A DNA stretch of 29,633 bases from Proteiniphilum sp. UBA4977 (lineage in GTDB: Bacteria > Bacteroidota > Bacteroidia > Bacteroidales > Dysgonomonadaceae), in the NCBI GenBank assembly GCA_002398565.1, contig DGZP01000126.1, forward strand, positions 33,034 through 62,666, read 5' to 3'. The position numbers and the translations under genes are program-made. Numbering within the stretch: position 1 is the stretch's first letter; every line of letters starts with the position of its first letter. Of the stretch, positions 16,354 to 25,800 are shown piece after piece. Below the pieces are notes generated by a model. That model was not told the origin of the DNA. It did no database searches and saw nothing but the letters and a program-made list of their open reading frames with translations.

Positions 16354-17213
16354 AGTATCTCTTCGGCAATTTCATTGAAATAATCGATTGATTTTTTTAT
16401 TTCGGGCAGGTTGTTTTCCCAGTTAGCCTCGTATTCTATAGTGAAATAACCCTTGAATTCCTGTTGTTTGAGCTCCTGCATCATCGCTTTCACATTGAGG
16501 ATCCCTGTTCCCCAGATTACATCTTCTAGTGCGGCCGATTCTCCCTGTGGTGCGATATCCTTGAAGTGCAAGGCCACAAGTCTTCCCCGCAGCTCCTTTA
16601 ATGCCGGTACCGGCTCAATCCCCATTCGCATGAAGTGTCCTACATCGGCGCATGATCCAAGTAATCCATCCCTTTGCCCGACATACCCGAGCAGGATTTC
16701 GGGTTTCCAGTACGAAGTTTCGTTTGGGTGGTTATGACAAGCCACCCTTATCCCCTGTTTTTTAGCCAGGCTCTCCACTACATCCCAGTCCTCACGCGCC
16801 GGTTCGGCACTGATAAATTCCATTTCCATGCTTTTCGCAAACGCGAACACCTTTTCCCATTCATCGCGGGCGGGTGTCCATACTCCCGAAGAAATGATTT
16901 TTATTCCTTTCTCTTTGGCTAGCCCTTTCAGCCGGTTCTGATCTCCAGTTGTCAGATTATATCCGAAAACAGCATCTCCGAAGCCTTCCCCCATTCTTTG
17001 TCCGGGGTAGATCTCTATATAATGTAACCCCAGTTCTCTGGATTTATCCAGTGACTCGGTCACTGAAAACAGATGAAAGGTGTAGGACTGCATGGAGAGC
17101 TTCCATCCCTGCTTTTCGGCTTTTGTCTCGGATTCCGTTTTTGTTTTTACGAAAGTGCTGCAGGCCAACAGGATGCAAGTGAAAAGAGTGAATAGTAATT
17201 TGTTTATTTTCAT
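16347..17213 (-). CDS. Sugar phosphate isomerase/epimerase-family lipoprotein
   Basis: This 288-residue protein has a lipobox at Cys18 (ILLAC) with no acidic surface signal after it, so a periplasm-facing lipoprotein is likely. The rest is an AP-endonuclease-2-type TIM barrel as in xylose isomerase-like and IolE-like proteins. Candidate metal ligands are Glu137 (SAEPARE), Asp190 and His193 (CADVGHF), His216 (ALHFKD) and Glu260 (FTIEYE). His160 in ACHNHP is also conserved in the family. Exported members cannot act on cytoplasmic sugar phosphates. Related proteins next to exported Gfo/Idh oxidoreductases have been linked to 3-keto-glycoside processing (epimerase or lyase roles), which fits here but is inferred. 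It follows the oxidoreductase gene by 178 bases. A truncated relative lies at 4831-5205. Confidence 0.88.
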   Translation of the reverse strand: MKINKLLFTLFTCILLACSTFVKTKTESETKAEKQGWKLSMQSYTFHLFSVTESLDKSRELGLHYIEIYPGQRMGEGFGDAVFGYNLTTGDQNRLKGLAKEKGIKIISSGVWTPARDEWEKVFAFAKSMEMEFISAEPAREDWDVVESLAKKQGIRVACHNHPNETSYWKPEILLGYVGQRDGLLGSCADVGHFMRMGIEPVPALKELRGRLVALHFKDIAPQGESAALEDVIWGTGILNVKAMMQELKQQEFKGYFTIEYEANWENNLPEIKKSIDYFNEIAEEILE

Positions 17214-17391
17214 GTGATTATTTTATTTTTTCTTACCAGTGTATATAACCTTTGACATTCAAAATAATCATGACCTTCGGGTGTTTTATGTTTATTTTAA
17301 TCATGTCGGTCTCATACGACAAAAACTATTATTTTCACTAAACGACAGCGTATCCAAATTTCCGGAGCACTGTCATCCTCTTTACTAATTC

Positions 17392-18909
17392 TCAAATATG
17401 TGGCATTTCAGGTAGGGTGAACCCGTTTCGGTATGTATGTCTTATCCATTCGTTGGCCATTTCGAGTGCGTTGAACTCTGCAAATCTGCGGTCAAACTTC
17501 GGATCGCCGTCTATCACTGCGTATTCATCCACCGTTACAATCTTAATCTTGTCGGTAGGGGAAATATTGGTAAACTTCATGTTTTCGCCGTCCCACCTTA
17601 ATTCCCGGTGTAAACCCTGTAGCCCGGAGAGCCTGGTTGCCAGGACACCCATTACTACCATTTCATTGAAAGGACCCGAAAACTGGAAGTTGGAGGAGGA
17701 CTCCTTCCTGTTTGTGGGGGATTCCTTGCATGCCCTGATCCAGTCCTGTTCGTGGGCATTGGTTGCCCATATGTCCCCATTTCCGCCCTTCACCCTGGGA
17801 AGAGTAGGCTCCGGCTGTTTAAAGTCTGCCATCAGAGATAGAGGCAGGAGCGTCGGGTTCATGCCGTAGCATCCTGTCATGATCTTTCCTTTGGTACCTA
17901 CCAGTATGATGCCGCCGTTTGAATCGCCCATCATCTCTCCGTCCTTCAGTTCTTCGGGGCGGTCGGGCAGTAATCCTCCATCATACCAGTGAACGGTTAC
18001 CTCCGGCATGTTTACTTTACCCTTGGGGAGCCTTGCCGGAAACTTGTACGTGACTTTTTGTGCCTGTGGGGGTGAATAAAGATTTGACAGGGTGGAACTG
18101 GCAGAAACAGCGTCCGGATATTTTAAATCCAAGGCCCAATACAGGGGATCCATGATGTGGCAGGCCATGTCTCCCAGGGCGCCGGTTCCGAAATCCCAGA
18201 AACCGCGCCAGTTCCATGGGGTGTATGCCGGATTGTAAGGCCGTTTCATGGCCGGCCCGATGAACAGGTCCCAGTCAAGGGCCGGTGGAACGGGAACACC
18301 TCCTTTGGGTTCGGCCAGTCCCTGTGGCCATATGGGACGGTCCGTCCAGCAGTGGGCCTCGTAAACGTCCCCGATGACACCCGACTCTACCCACTCTGCC
18401 AATTGCCGGCACCAGTCGAACGAGTTGCCCTGGTTGCCCATCTGGGTGGCAACCTTGTGTTTTTTTGCCAGCCTGGTTAGCAGTCTTGATTCATAAACGC
18501 TGTGTGTCAGCGGTTTCTGGACGTAGGTGTGTTTTCCCAGGGTGATGGCGTGAGCGGCCACCCCGGCGTGTGTATGATCGGGCGTGGCCACCATGATGGC
18601 GTCAATGGAGTTACCCATTTTGTCGAACATCTCCCGCCAGTCTTTAAATTGTCTGGCTTTGGGATAATCGCCGAATGTTTTTGCCGCATATTTCCAGTCC
18701 ACGTCGCAGAGGGCCACGATGTTCTCCGTCTTCATGTTGGCCAGGTTTCGGCGTCCCATCCCACCAACGCCAATACCTGCGATGTTGAGTTTGTCGCTGG
18801 GGGCCGTATGACCAAAGGATTTACCCAATATGCTGTTTGGTACGATCGTCAATCCGGCAGCGCCTGCCGCAGCCGTTTTTAAAAATTTTCTTCGTGAATA
18901 GATGGTCAT
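17392..18909 (-). CDS. Tat-exported Gfo/Idh/MocA family oxidoreductase
   Basis: This 505-residue NAD(P)-dependent oxidoreductase begins with a twin-arginine signal (SRRKFLK, residues 5-11, then an Ala/Gly-rich segment), so it is exported folded with its cofactor. The Rossmann loop GIGVGG lies at 45-50. The family signature usually written EKP appears as QKP (131-133), with Lys132 kept. Typical later blocks are MGNQG, CHIMDPLYW and NAHEQDWIRAC. I chose the ATG at 18909 over the upstream ATG at 18951 because it places the Tat motif correctly and follows AAGGAG by eight bases. It heads the pair with the isomerase-family lipoprotein. Likely role: oxidising a sugar hydroxyl to a keto-sugar in the periplasm; this is inferred from family. 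A truncated copy lies at 5177-5380. Confidence 0.92.
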   Translation of the reverse strand: MTIYSRRKFLKTAAAGAAGLTIVPNSILGKSFGHTAPSDKLNIAGIGVGGMGRRNLANMKTENIVALCDVDWKYAAKTFGDYPKARQFKDWREMFDKMGNSIDAIMVATPDHTHAGVAAHAITLGKHTYVQKPLTHSVYESRLLTRLAKKHKVATQMGNQGNSFDWCRQLAEWVESGVIGDVYEAHCWTDRPIWPQGLAEPKGGVPVPPALDWDLFIGPAMKRPYNPAYTPWNWRGFWDFGTGALGDMACHIMDPLYWALDLKYPDAVSASSTLSNLYSPPQAQKVTYKFPARLPKGKVNMPEVTVHWYDGGLLPDRPEELKDGEMMGDSNGGIILVGTKGKIMTGCYGMNPTLLPLSLMADFKQPEPTLPRVKGGNGDIWATNAHEQDWIRACKESPTNRKESSSNFQFSGPFNEMVVMGVLATRLSGLQGLHRELRWDGENMKFTNISPTDKIKIVTVDEYAVIDGDPKFDRRFAEFNALEMANEWIRHTYRNGFTLPEMPHI

Positions 18910-19069
18910 CTGTAGATCTCCTTCGCCTTTTATAATGTTAAAAAAAATCATTTGTTATAGCCTCTATAATAATTGGCCGCGTGAGAAAATTGAATAAATA
19001 ATAATATATATTCGTATTAGTCTGCAAATAAAATAATAAAATTGCATTTATGCAAATGAAAAATAAAAA

Positions 19070-19174
19070 AATTAAAGATATGTCGACAAATTAACACTAT
19101 CTGCTCATTATGTTTTACCAGATATTGTCACCTATGGTTAAAAAACGGAAAACAATTTTGTGACCTCATGCCGG
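19070..19174 (-). promoter_or_regulatory. Highly conserved non-coding block in the duplicated leader (copy 2)
   Basis: This is the intact-module partner of 5541-5645, with three differences in 105 bases by my count. It ends about 160 bases upstream of the oxidoreductase start. The block is followed upstream by a short inverted repeat (GGATCGC at 19174-19180 and GCGATCC at 19189-19195) whose symmetry is broken in the other copy. It may be an operator or promoter region; this is inferred from conservation only. Confidence 0.4.
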
Positions 19175-19204
19175 GATCGCCCGTGATAGCGATCCATATT
19201 ACAT

Positions 19205-19246
19205 AAACAGGCAGGCTCTCATTTTAGTAAAAGAGCTTGCCTGTTT
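19205..19246 (+). terminator. 15-base-pair hairpin with T-tract on the plus strand
   Basis: AAACAGGCAGGCTCT (19205-19219) pairs with AGAGCTTGCCTGTTT (19232-19246), with one G-U pair if read on the plus strand, around a 12-base loop. A T-rich run (TTTTTTTT from 19251) follows on the plus strand. On the minus strand the hairpin has one A-C mismatch and no good U-tract. It lies 80 bases after the GH27-like gene's stop, so it may still end that minus-strand transcript as a two-way terminator. Confidence 0.55.
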
Positions 19247-19326
19247 TCTATTTTTTTTCTTAAATACTGAATTCGTATTAAAGATGGTTCTTTTATTTTC
19301 AGTTTACGTGCATGGGGGTATCGAGC

Positions 19327-21036
19327 CTATTGTATTTGAATGAAATCGATAGAGAACAAGCCATTATCTTGCGCATCTTTCTGGATATTGATATAATTTA
19401 TACCGCTTTTAATGGAAACATTTACAGTAAGATCTCCCCATTCATTTTTATTCTTTAGATCAGACATGCGTAGTTGTTGCGCGTGCTTTTGATCATTAAT
19501 ATAAAGACTACCTGTTGCTGTTGCTCCCGATGAGTTCCCGTACCTGATTTGTAATTGATACATCCCGTCCTCCGGAATTTCAACGGCAGTTAACAGGCTT
19601 CCTCCTTTATCAAATCCCGATACATACCCATTCCCGCTATACCTAAAGTTCAACGAACTTTTATGTGTATTAATCATCGATGCGAACTCAGTTTCATATT
19701 TGCGATGGGGTGTTTCAATTTTAATAATTTGACATTCGTGAGGTTCCAATTCAACGGAATACCCTCCTGTCATAGTACCTAAATCGGTATGCTGCCAAAG
19801 ACACCTGACATTTTTTGTAATACCTCCTTCAATTCCTAACTCTTTTTCGAAATCAATACGTCTAATTTGGGTGGTTTCTTCCCTGTTAAATAGACCGACA
19901 ACCCAATCGCCATTGGGTAATTGTCCTGCCCATATAGAACTCTTTTCAATATCTTTATGATCATAACTTAATGGTTTTGCAACAAATCCATTCTCATTAA
20001 GTTCCAGTAATTCGGCATTTTGGTATATCCAGGCGCTTTTTTCTATCGTGTCGAATTGGTCGGCAATAGCCAACGCTGATCCTGTAATGACCATCAGAGA
20101 AAATAAAAACTTTCGTTCTTTATCATTAGCCATTGTGTTCAGACGCATGAAATCTCCGTCCAATATCATCTGCCCCCTACCTCCTATATCGGCAAAACCA
20201 ATAAAGCCATCAAAGGCGTTTGCGTACTGAGGCCAAAGTGGTTTTTGTTCTCCTCTTCTTCTATTGCTCACGAACTCCCATCCTCCATCAAAGCAATCGT
20301 CATCAATACGTATCATATCTCCATATTTCAACTCATTGCGTCCATGGTCAAAACAGTTAGGCATAACCAAGCTTAGAAATAAATCATTTCCCGCAGCTTC
20401 TTTTATCCATTGAAGAGCTTTTATATATTTTGCAGTACCATAATTTTTTTCATAATTTTCCAGAAAATCAACGCGTAAATATTTTGCTCCGGTTTCGATA
20501 AAATACGTAACATAACCCTGTATCCATTCTTTCGCACCCGGCTTGTCCACATCAATCCAGTATAATGGGGCATTAAAGGAGATATCGCCGACAATTTCCC
20601 GGGTATGAATTGTTGTACCTTTTACATTTCCATTCTGCTGAAAAGCTGCTTTTGTCATCCACAAGGGATTATAATATACACCAAGCTTCATTTCTTTTTG
20701 AGACAAATAATCAGCCCAATAGCTGAAACCGTGCTGCCATTCATCGTTATACTTCGTGATATAACCGTCTTTATTGATAGTTTGTGCCGCTTCTATCCAC
20801 CCGTCGTTGCAAATCATATCGTACCCGTAACTTTTGAAGTTCATGGATACCCAATCAATATTTGCTTTCCATCGATCTTCCGGTATGGGTGTATTCGTAA
20901 CCCAGCAGTATTCATATGCGATCCAATAACGAGGTCCTGTGCCTTTTCTCGTGAAAGGGCTGTCGCGAGCTTGCAGTGTACATACAGCTCCTCCTGCAAA
21001 TATGGCCAAGACCAAAATAATTATTCTTCTATTCAT
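19327..21036 (-). CDS. Clan GH-D (GH27-like) exported glycoside hydrolase with C-terminal CBM
   Basis: This 569-residue enzyme has a type I signal peptide (cleavage near LQA, residue 23), a (beta/alpha)8 catalytic domain of the GH27/GH36 type (about 35-360), a beta-sandwich (about 365-441) and a C-terminal carbohydrate-binding module of CBM35/CBM6 type (about 447-569). Asp190 in YLRVDFLEN is the expected nucleophile. One of Asp245-247 in MIRIDDDC is the expected acid/base, the GH27 place. ICNDGW and MKLGVYYNP fit the family strands. Alpha-galactosidase is the commonest activity, but isomaltodextranase and others share the fold, so I leave the substrate open. I start at the ATG at 21036, since the longer frame from 21132 adds 32 residues ahead of a normal signal peptide. 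It follows SusD by 231 bases with a hairpin between. Confidence 0.82.
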   Translation of the reverse strand: MNRRIIILVLAIFAGGAVCTLQARDSPFTRKGTGPRYWIAYEYCWVTNTPIPEDRWKANIDWVSMNFKSYGYDMICNDGWIEAAQTINKDGYITKYNDEWQHGFSYWADYLSQKEMKLGVYYNPLWMTKAAFQQNGNVKGTTIHTREIVGDISFNAPLYWIDVDKPGAKEWIQGYVTYFIETGAKYLRVDFLENYEKNYGTAKYIKALQWIKEAAGNDLFLSLVMPNCFDHGRNELKYGDMIRIDDDCFDGGWEFVSNRRRGEQKPLWPQYANAFDGFIGFADIGGRGQMILDGDFMRLNTMANDKERKFLFSLMVITGSALAIADQFDTIEKSAWIYQNAELLELNENGFVAKPLSYDHKDIEKSSIWAGQLPNGDWVVGLFNREETTQIRRIDFEKELGIEGGITKNVRCLWQHTDLGTMTGGYSVELEPHECQIIKIETPHRKYETEFASMINTHKSSLNFRYSGNGYVSGFDKGGSLLTAVEIPEDGMYQLQIRYGNSSGATATGSLYINDQKHAQQLRMSDLKNKNEWGDLTVNVSIKSGINYINIQKDAQDNGLFSIDFIQIQ

Positions 21037-21212
21037 ATGATTAAAATTATTGATTTTCAATTTTATTAGTCTTTTTCTACGTTCAAAATAGTCAAAACAA
21101 GTTTTTCCTCTGTATCTACATGTTGAAAACATTCTTATGTGAGAACAATCATCATGCTCTCTTCACATGATTAATTTATTTTTAACACCAAGGTGCATGA
21201 AATATTTATGCA

Positions 21213-21242
21213 ACCCTCAGAATCGAAGCTGAAACTGAGGGT
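21213..21242 (-). terminator. Hairpin after SusD (pair C)
   Basis: ACCCTCAG (21213-21220) and CTGAGGGT (21235-21242) form an 8-base perfect stem around a 14-base loop, 26 bases after the SusD stop. The stem extends by GC/GC across a bulged A. Downstream on the minus strand the sequence is AT-rich but not a clean U-tract (TTGCATAAATATTT). It probably ends or trims the SusC/SusD transcript before the GH27-like gene. Confidence 0.5.
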
Positions 21243-21267
21243 GCAAATGTTCTTTTTTACTTACCAA

Positions 21268-22821
21268 TTAATATCCGGTATTTTGTTTTAGATTTGGATT
21301 GGCATCCAGTTGATCTTTTGGAACGGGATATAAACGCCTGAAATCTTCACTTACATATGGCTTAAAGATCGTTGGATCGTTATATTTTCCAAATCTAATC
21401 ATATCCGATCTGCGCCAACCTTCCAAAAATAATTCGCGCCCACGCTCATCGAGTAGGTTTTGTTCAGTGAGCACAGGAAATGGGTCTACCCCCGCTCTCT
21501 CTCGGATTTGATTTACTAATTCAAGCGCATCAGAACTTGTAGGATTCATGCGCCACAGGATCTCAGCTTTCATAAGTAGAATATCTGTATAACGGAAAAC
21601 AGAGAAATCGCTATTTAAAAAACCATTCCCGCCCATCTCTATTTCCCATTTTTTTATTCTTACTCCCGATTGCCGGATGGTATTGTACAAGGAAACAAAT
21701 TCCGGGGTAAAATGTATCTGCGGTCCGTCCGGATCTAACTCTTTCTCGTATCCGTTATCGATTAAAGGTTCGCCCGTAGAGCTATATTGCGCACCCCAAA
21801 GGAAATTGTTTTCTTTTCGTATATCCCCGTCTTCATACATGTAAAAGAATTCAGTTTGAACAGAAAGCCCATTCCATGGCCCATTAGTCAGATTGAATGT
21901 TTGCTGACTGGAATAGTGTAACGATACAAGAGGCAATATCCAACCCCATTCAGTATATATGTCATCAAAGGGAATGGCCAGTATTGCTTCCGTGGAATTT
22001 TCATTTTTTGATATGAAGTTCTCACGATAAGTAGTACTCATCGCGAATACATTGGAATTGATGATGTCGTTGCAAGCATCCAATGCCTTCTGATATTCAG
22101 CAACTCCCGTATATACTTTGGCATTAAGATATAATTTTGCCAGAATAGCTTTCGCTGTCCAATAATCTGCCCTTGCATACGTTATCGAACTCTTTTCTTT
22201 AGTAAGATTAGAGATGTTCGCGTTAACCTCTTTTTCTATAAAATCATACACCTCTTTTCTAGTATTGGTTGTAGGTAGATAACCATCAGGGACATCGAAC
22301 CGATCAACAATGGGAACATTTCCCCACATGTCAATCAGCCATAAATACCATAATGCTCTTACTATCTTCACTTCGGATATATAGGTAGCGTATTTCTGAG
22401 AGTCAATTTGTTCCAGTTGATATATTAACCGGTTGCACGTATTTACTTGCGCGAAAAATGCTATCCATGTTCCTTTAAAAAAACGATTATTGGAGATCCA
22501 CTTGTGGTCAGTCATCTGTTGGTCTTGGCCATCACCTGCCCAATCTCCTCCTGTTCTGCCAGGAATCGCAACTTCATCGGTTGTACAATATATTGTCCAC
22601 AAGTGGTCGTTTCGTTGAAATGTTCTTAATCCACTGTAGATAGCACCCAATGCGGAGGAGATTTCTTCCTCCGTTTGCAAGAAATTGTCATTGTCTAACT
22701 GGCTATATAGTGTTTCATCCAAGTTCGTACAGGCGGAGCTGAACAGCAAGGAAAGTAATCCGGAAAAAAGAATTATCTTTTTAATAAATAGAGGAATTAT
22801 ATGTATACTATTGATTTTCAT
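21268..22821 (-). CDS. SusD/RagB family outer-membrane lipoprotein (pair C)
   Basis: This 517-residue SusD-type lipoprotein has a long signal peptide ending in the lipobox FSSAC (Cys31), then TNLDETLYSQL. Core landmarks are VKIVRALWYLWLIDMWGNVPIV, given here as VKIVRALWYLW (about 148-158) and LIDMWGNVPIV. The C-terminal part carries RYTDILLMKAEILWRM, VNQIRERAGV and ERGRELFLEGWRRSDMIRFGK-type signatures (for example ELFLEGWRRSDMIRFGKY). It starts 11 bases after its SusC partner and belongs to the sigma/FecR-controlled locus. The sequence does not reveal the ligand; the downstream GH27-like enzyme with its binding module suggests an alpha-linked glycan. Confidence 0.95.
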   Translation of the reverse strand: MKINSIHIIPLFIKKIILFSGLLSLLFSSACTNLDETLYSQLDNDNFLQTEEEISSALGAIYSGLRTFQRNDHLWTIYCTTDEVAIPGRTGGDWAGDGQDQQMTDHKWISNNRFFKGTWIAFFAQVNTCNRLIYQLEQIDSQKYATYISEVKIVRALWYLWLIDMWGNVPIVDRFDVPDGYLPTTNTRKEVYDFIEKEVNANISNLTKEKSSITYARADYWTAKAILAKLYLNAKVYTGVAEYQKALDACNDIINSNVFAMSTTYRENFISKNENSTEAILAIPFDDIYTEWGWILPLVSLHYSSQQTFNLTNGPWNGLSVQTEFFYMYEDGDIRKENNFLWGAQYSSTGEPLIDNGYEKELDPDGPQIHFTPEFVSLYNTIRQSGVRIKKWEIEMGGNGFLNSDFSVFRYTDILLMKAEILWRMNPTSSDALELVNQIRERAGVDPFPVLTEQNLLDERGRELFLEGWRRSDMIRFGKYNDPTIFKPYVSEDFRRLYPVPKDQLDANPNLKQNTGY

Positions 22822-22832
22822 AAGGTAGTTTT

Positions 22833-25800
22833 TTAGAAAGTTAGATTTACACCCAGTGTAAATGTTCGTGTTGTTACCCAGCTATTAAGAGGCTCAATCC
22901 CAGGAGCAAGAACATTTCCTTCGTAAGAGTAACGAGGTTCCGGATCTACCCCGGAATAGTCCGTGATGTAAAACAGGTTTTGCCCCGTAATATATAATCT
23001 GGCCTGAGATATAATTGATTGAGACGACAATTTAAAATTGTATCCTAATGATAAATTATCCAGCTTGATAAAAGAAGCATTTTCTACATAATGACTATTA
23101 TAAGCTACGGGACCTTTATATTCGGGTTGAAAATAATTTGTCTTGATCAAATTATAAGTACTTATACGTGATACTTGTTCAAACATTGTACGGTGGAGAT
23201 TAACTAAATCATGCCCGTATACCCCCCTAAAGAAAAAGTTTAAATCGAAATTTCTATAAGTAAGGGTGTTCCCAAATCCAAATTCACCTTTGGGTAGTCC
23301 TCGTCCGATTACGTCTACGTCGCGTTCGTTAATTACTCCATTGTCATCTATATCCTTTAAATTATAAGAGCCGTCACTCTTAACGCCTTCGTATATCCAA
23401 CCTATCATCTGTCCCAAAGGCTTTCCTTCCTGAACACGTACCACGTTCCCCGTGAGAGGTGCCGGTAATCCGCCAACTTCTCTGATGCCATATTGGATAT
23501 CACCCATTGAAAGTGAAATAATCTTCGAAGAATTGGTTGAGTGGGTTAAAGAGGTACTCCACGAAAAGTTATTTGTTCTAACAACATCATAAGTCATTCC
23601 TATTTCAAATCCCCGATTTTGAAGTTCTCCGGCGTTTAAAACGGAAGTGGGGAATAAATTAGGAGGAACGGGAACATTTAATGTAATTAGCGCATCCGAC
23701 GTTTTACGGTTATAATAATCAATACTACCTGTTAAACGTGAATTGAACATACTGAAGTCTACTCCAAAGTCAATCTCTGATTTTGTTTCCCACTTAAGAT
23801 CGGGATTGGGATTACTCTGGGGTAAATACACAGGTGTAAATTGATCCTTGTAGAGATAGTATTCCAAATTATTACCGGGTCCATAAATTTGTTTTGATAA
23901 ATAGCTTTGGGCCGGTAAAGCACCAGTCAACCCGTAGCTACCTCTCAATTTTAATTGATCAGTAAAAGGGATGTTTAAGATACGGTTAATATCTACGCCG
24001 GTACTCAATCCCACGAAGTTACCCCATTTGTTCCCCTCGCCAAAACGGGAAGAACCTTCCCGACGAAGCGAGGCCATCAAAAAATAGGTGTTGTCGGCAC
24101 TTAAATTGATTCGCCCGAAAAAAGCAATTAATTTGTTGGATTCCTTATTACTTTCTGCTTTCGCTTTTCCATCAGCAAAATCCCGGGCTGCTGCTAAATT
24201 ATTGAAAGAGAATTTATCGGTAAGAAAATTTCCGGCTTGCAAATAAAAATACTCTGAGGTGAAATCCTGATACGAATATCCAGCCAAAGCATTTATATTT
24301 ATTAAGTCAATCGATTTCAGATAATTTCCTGTCAACTCAAACAAATCGTTTTTATTGCTATAATTGCTTTGGGATGCCAAGCCACCGCGATCTATTCCAC
24401 TACCATAGAGGCTATATTTACTGATATATTGACTGTTTGTAATATTTTCATTATTATGCGCATACCGGATAGAGGTAGTGATGTCTCCAGTGACTTTTAG
24501 ATCACCTTGGATATTATAAGTGGCTCTACTTGTCTTTCTTATATTTTGATTCTGATTGATGATGGCTACCGGATTGAAAAGCTCGTGGGCACGATTTTGA
24601 AAATAAGCGCCATACATGTCATAATCGTCTCCTTCCCCGTAAACTGGAGCCGTGGGGGGCATTACTATGGCCGACCTGAAAACATCATCAAAACCTACAT
24701 TCGCGTCTTTATTTAATAATGCGAGGTTTAGACCTATAATGAGTCGATTGTCAAGTAGTCTTTGATTTAAATTGAGTCGTCCCCCTAGTTGATTATAGCC
24801 CGTTTTCGGGACAATACCTTCCATGTTTCGGTAATTTATGGAACCCATGTAGGATGTTTTTTGGGTTCCCCCCGAAAGAGACAGGCTGTGTACATGAGAA
24901 AATGCAGTTCTTGTAATCTCATTCATCCAATTTGTAGAACTTCCATAATCAGTCCCCCCATGTTCTAGATACTCACTACGGCTCATGACAGGGAGAGACC
25001 TATCCATATTTTCAGATGAAATATATCCGTTGTAACTTACAGAAGTGCGGTCTTTCACCCCTGTTTTTGTAGTAACAATGATTACTCCACTCGACCCCCT
25101 TGTTCCATATATAGCAGCGGCTCCCCCATCTTTCAAGACATCAATGCTCGCGATATCGACAGGATCTACACTGCTAATGTCTGCTCCTATAACGCCATCA
25201 ATAATAATTAAAGGTTCGGTATTGGCACCAATCGTTGATAATCCGCGCATACGAATATGATATGTTCCGTTAGGATTTCCCTGCGGGGATACAATACTTA
25301 AACCGGAAACTTTCCCTTGTAATAATTGAGCAGGATTATTAATGTTACCTTTATTGAAATCTTTAGGCTTAATATTTGTTATGGCACTGGTGATTTTGTT
25401 TTTCTCTATACTGCCATAACCAACCACTATCACCTCTTCCAATCCTTTCAGATCCTCCAGTAATGTAACATCAATCTTGCTTCTTCTGGCAATCTGAATA
25501 TTCTGAGATAAATAGCCAATATAGGATATTTGTAGAGATGAATTTTCATCAACTGCTAAACTGAAGTTACCGTTCATATCTGTGACAGTACCGTTCGTCG
25601 TTCCCTTCTCTATAACATTCGCACCTATCACCGGCGCACCGTCTTCATCCGTTACTTTTCCGGTAATCTGATTTCTAAGCTGTTGTGGCTCTCGTTTAAA
25701 AATATTCTGCTCTGGTTCCTTCGAGATATACACCTGTCTACCGGACACTTTATAAATATTGTTAGTTCCCTCAAAAAGTTTATCCAGGACTTCATTTATC

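Larger units (their letters stand above)
18910..19326. other. Leader of the oxidoreductase/isomerase module
   Basis: This 417-base spacer lies between the GH27-like gene and the oxidoreductase. From the gene up to 19198 it is homologous to the spacer at 5381-5669. The most conserved part is 19070-19174. Beyond 19198 the two copies diverge completely. The unique part holds the hairpin at 19205-19246. No consensus -7/-33 promoter pair could be identified by eye. Confidence 0.6.

Noticed and set aside
17417..17869. 150-codon plus-strand open frame inside the oxidoreductase gene
   Set aside because: It lies wholly antisense to a well-supported gene, has no recognisable domain, and its length is expected from the codon use of the real gene.
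19174..19195. GGATCGC/GCGATCC hairpin as a terminator of the GH27-like transcript
   Set aside because: The 7-base stem has no U-tract on the minus strand and its symmetry is lost in the duplicate at 5645-5666.
20605..21069. 154-codon plus-strand open frame antisense to the GH27-like gene
   Set aside because: It covers the signal peptide and first barrel strands of a convincing enzyme; the translation shows no family features.
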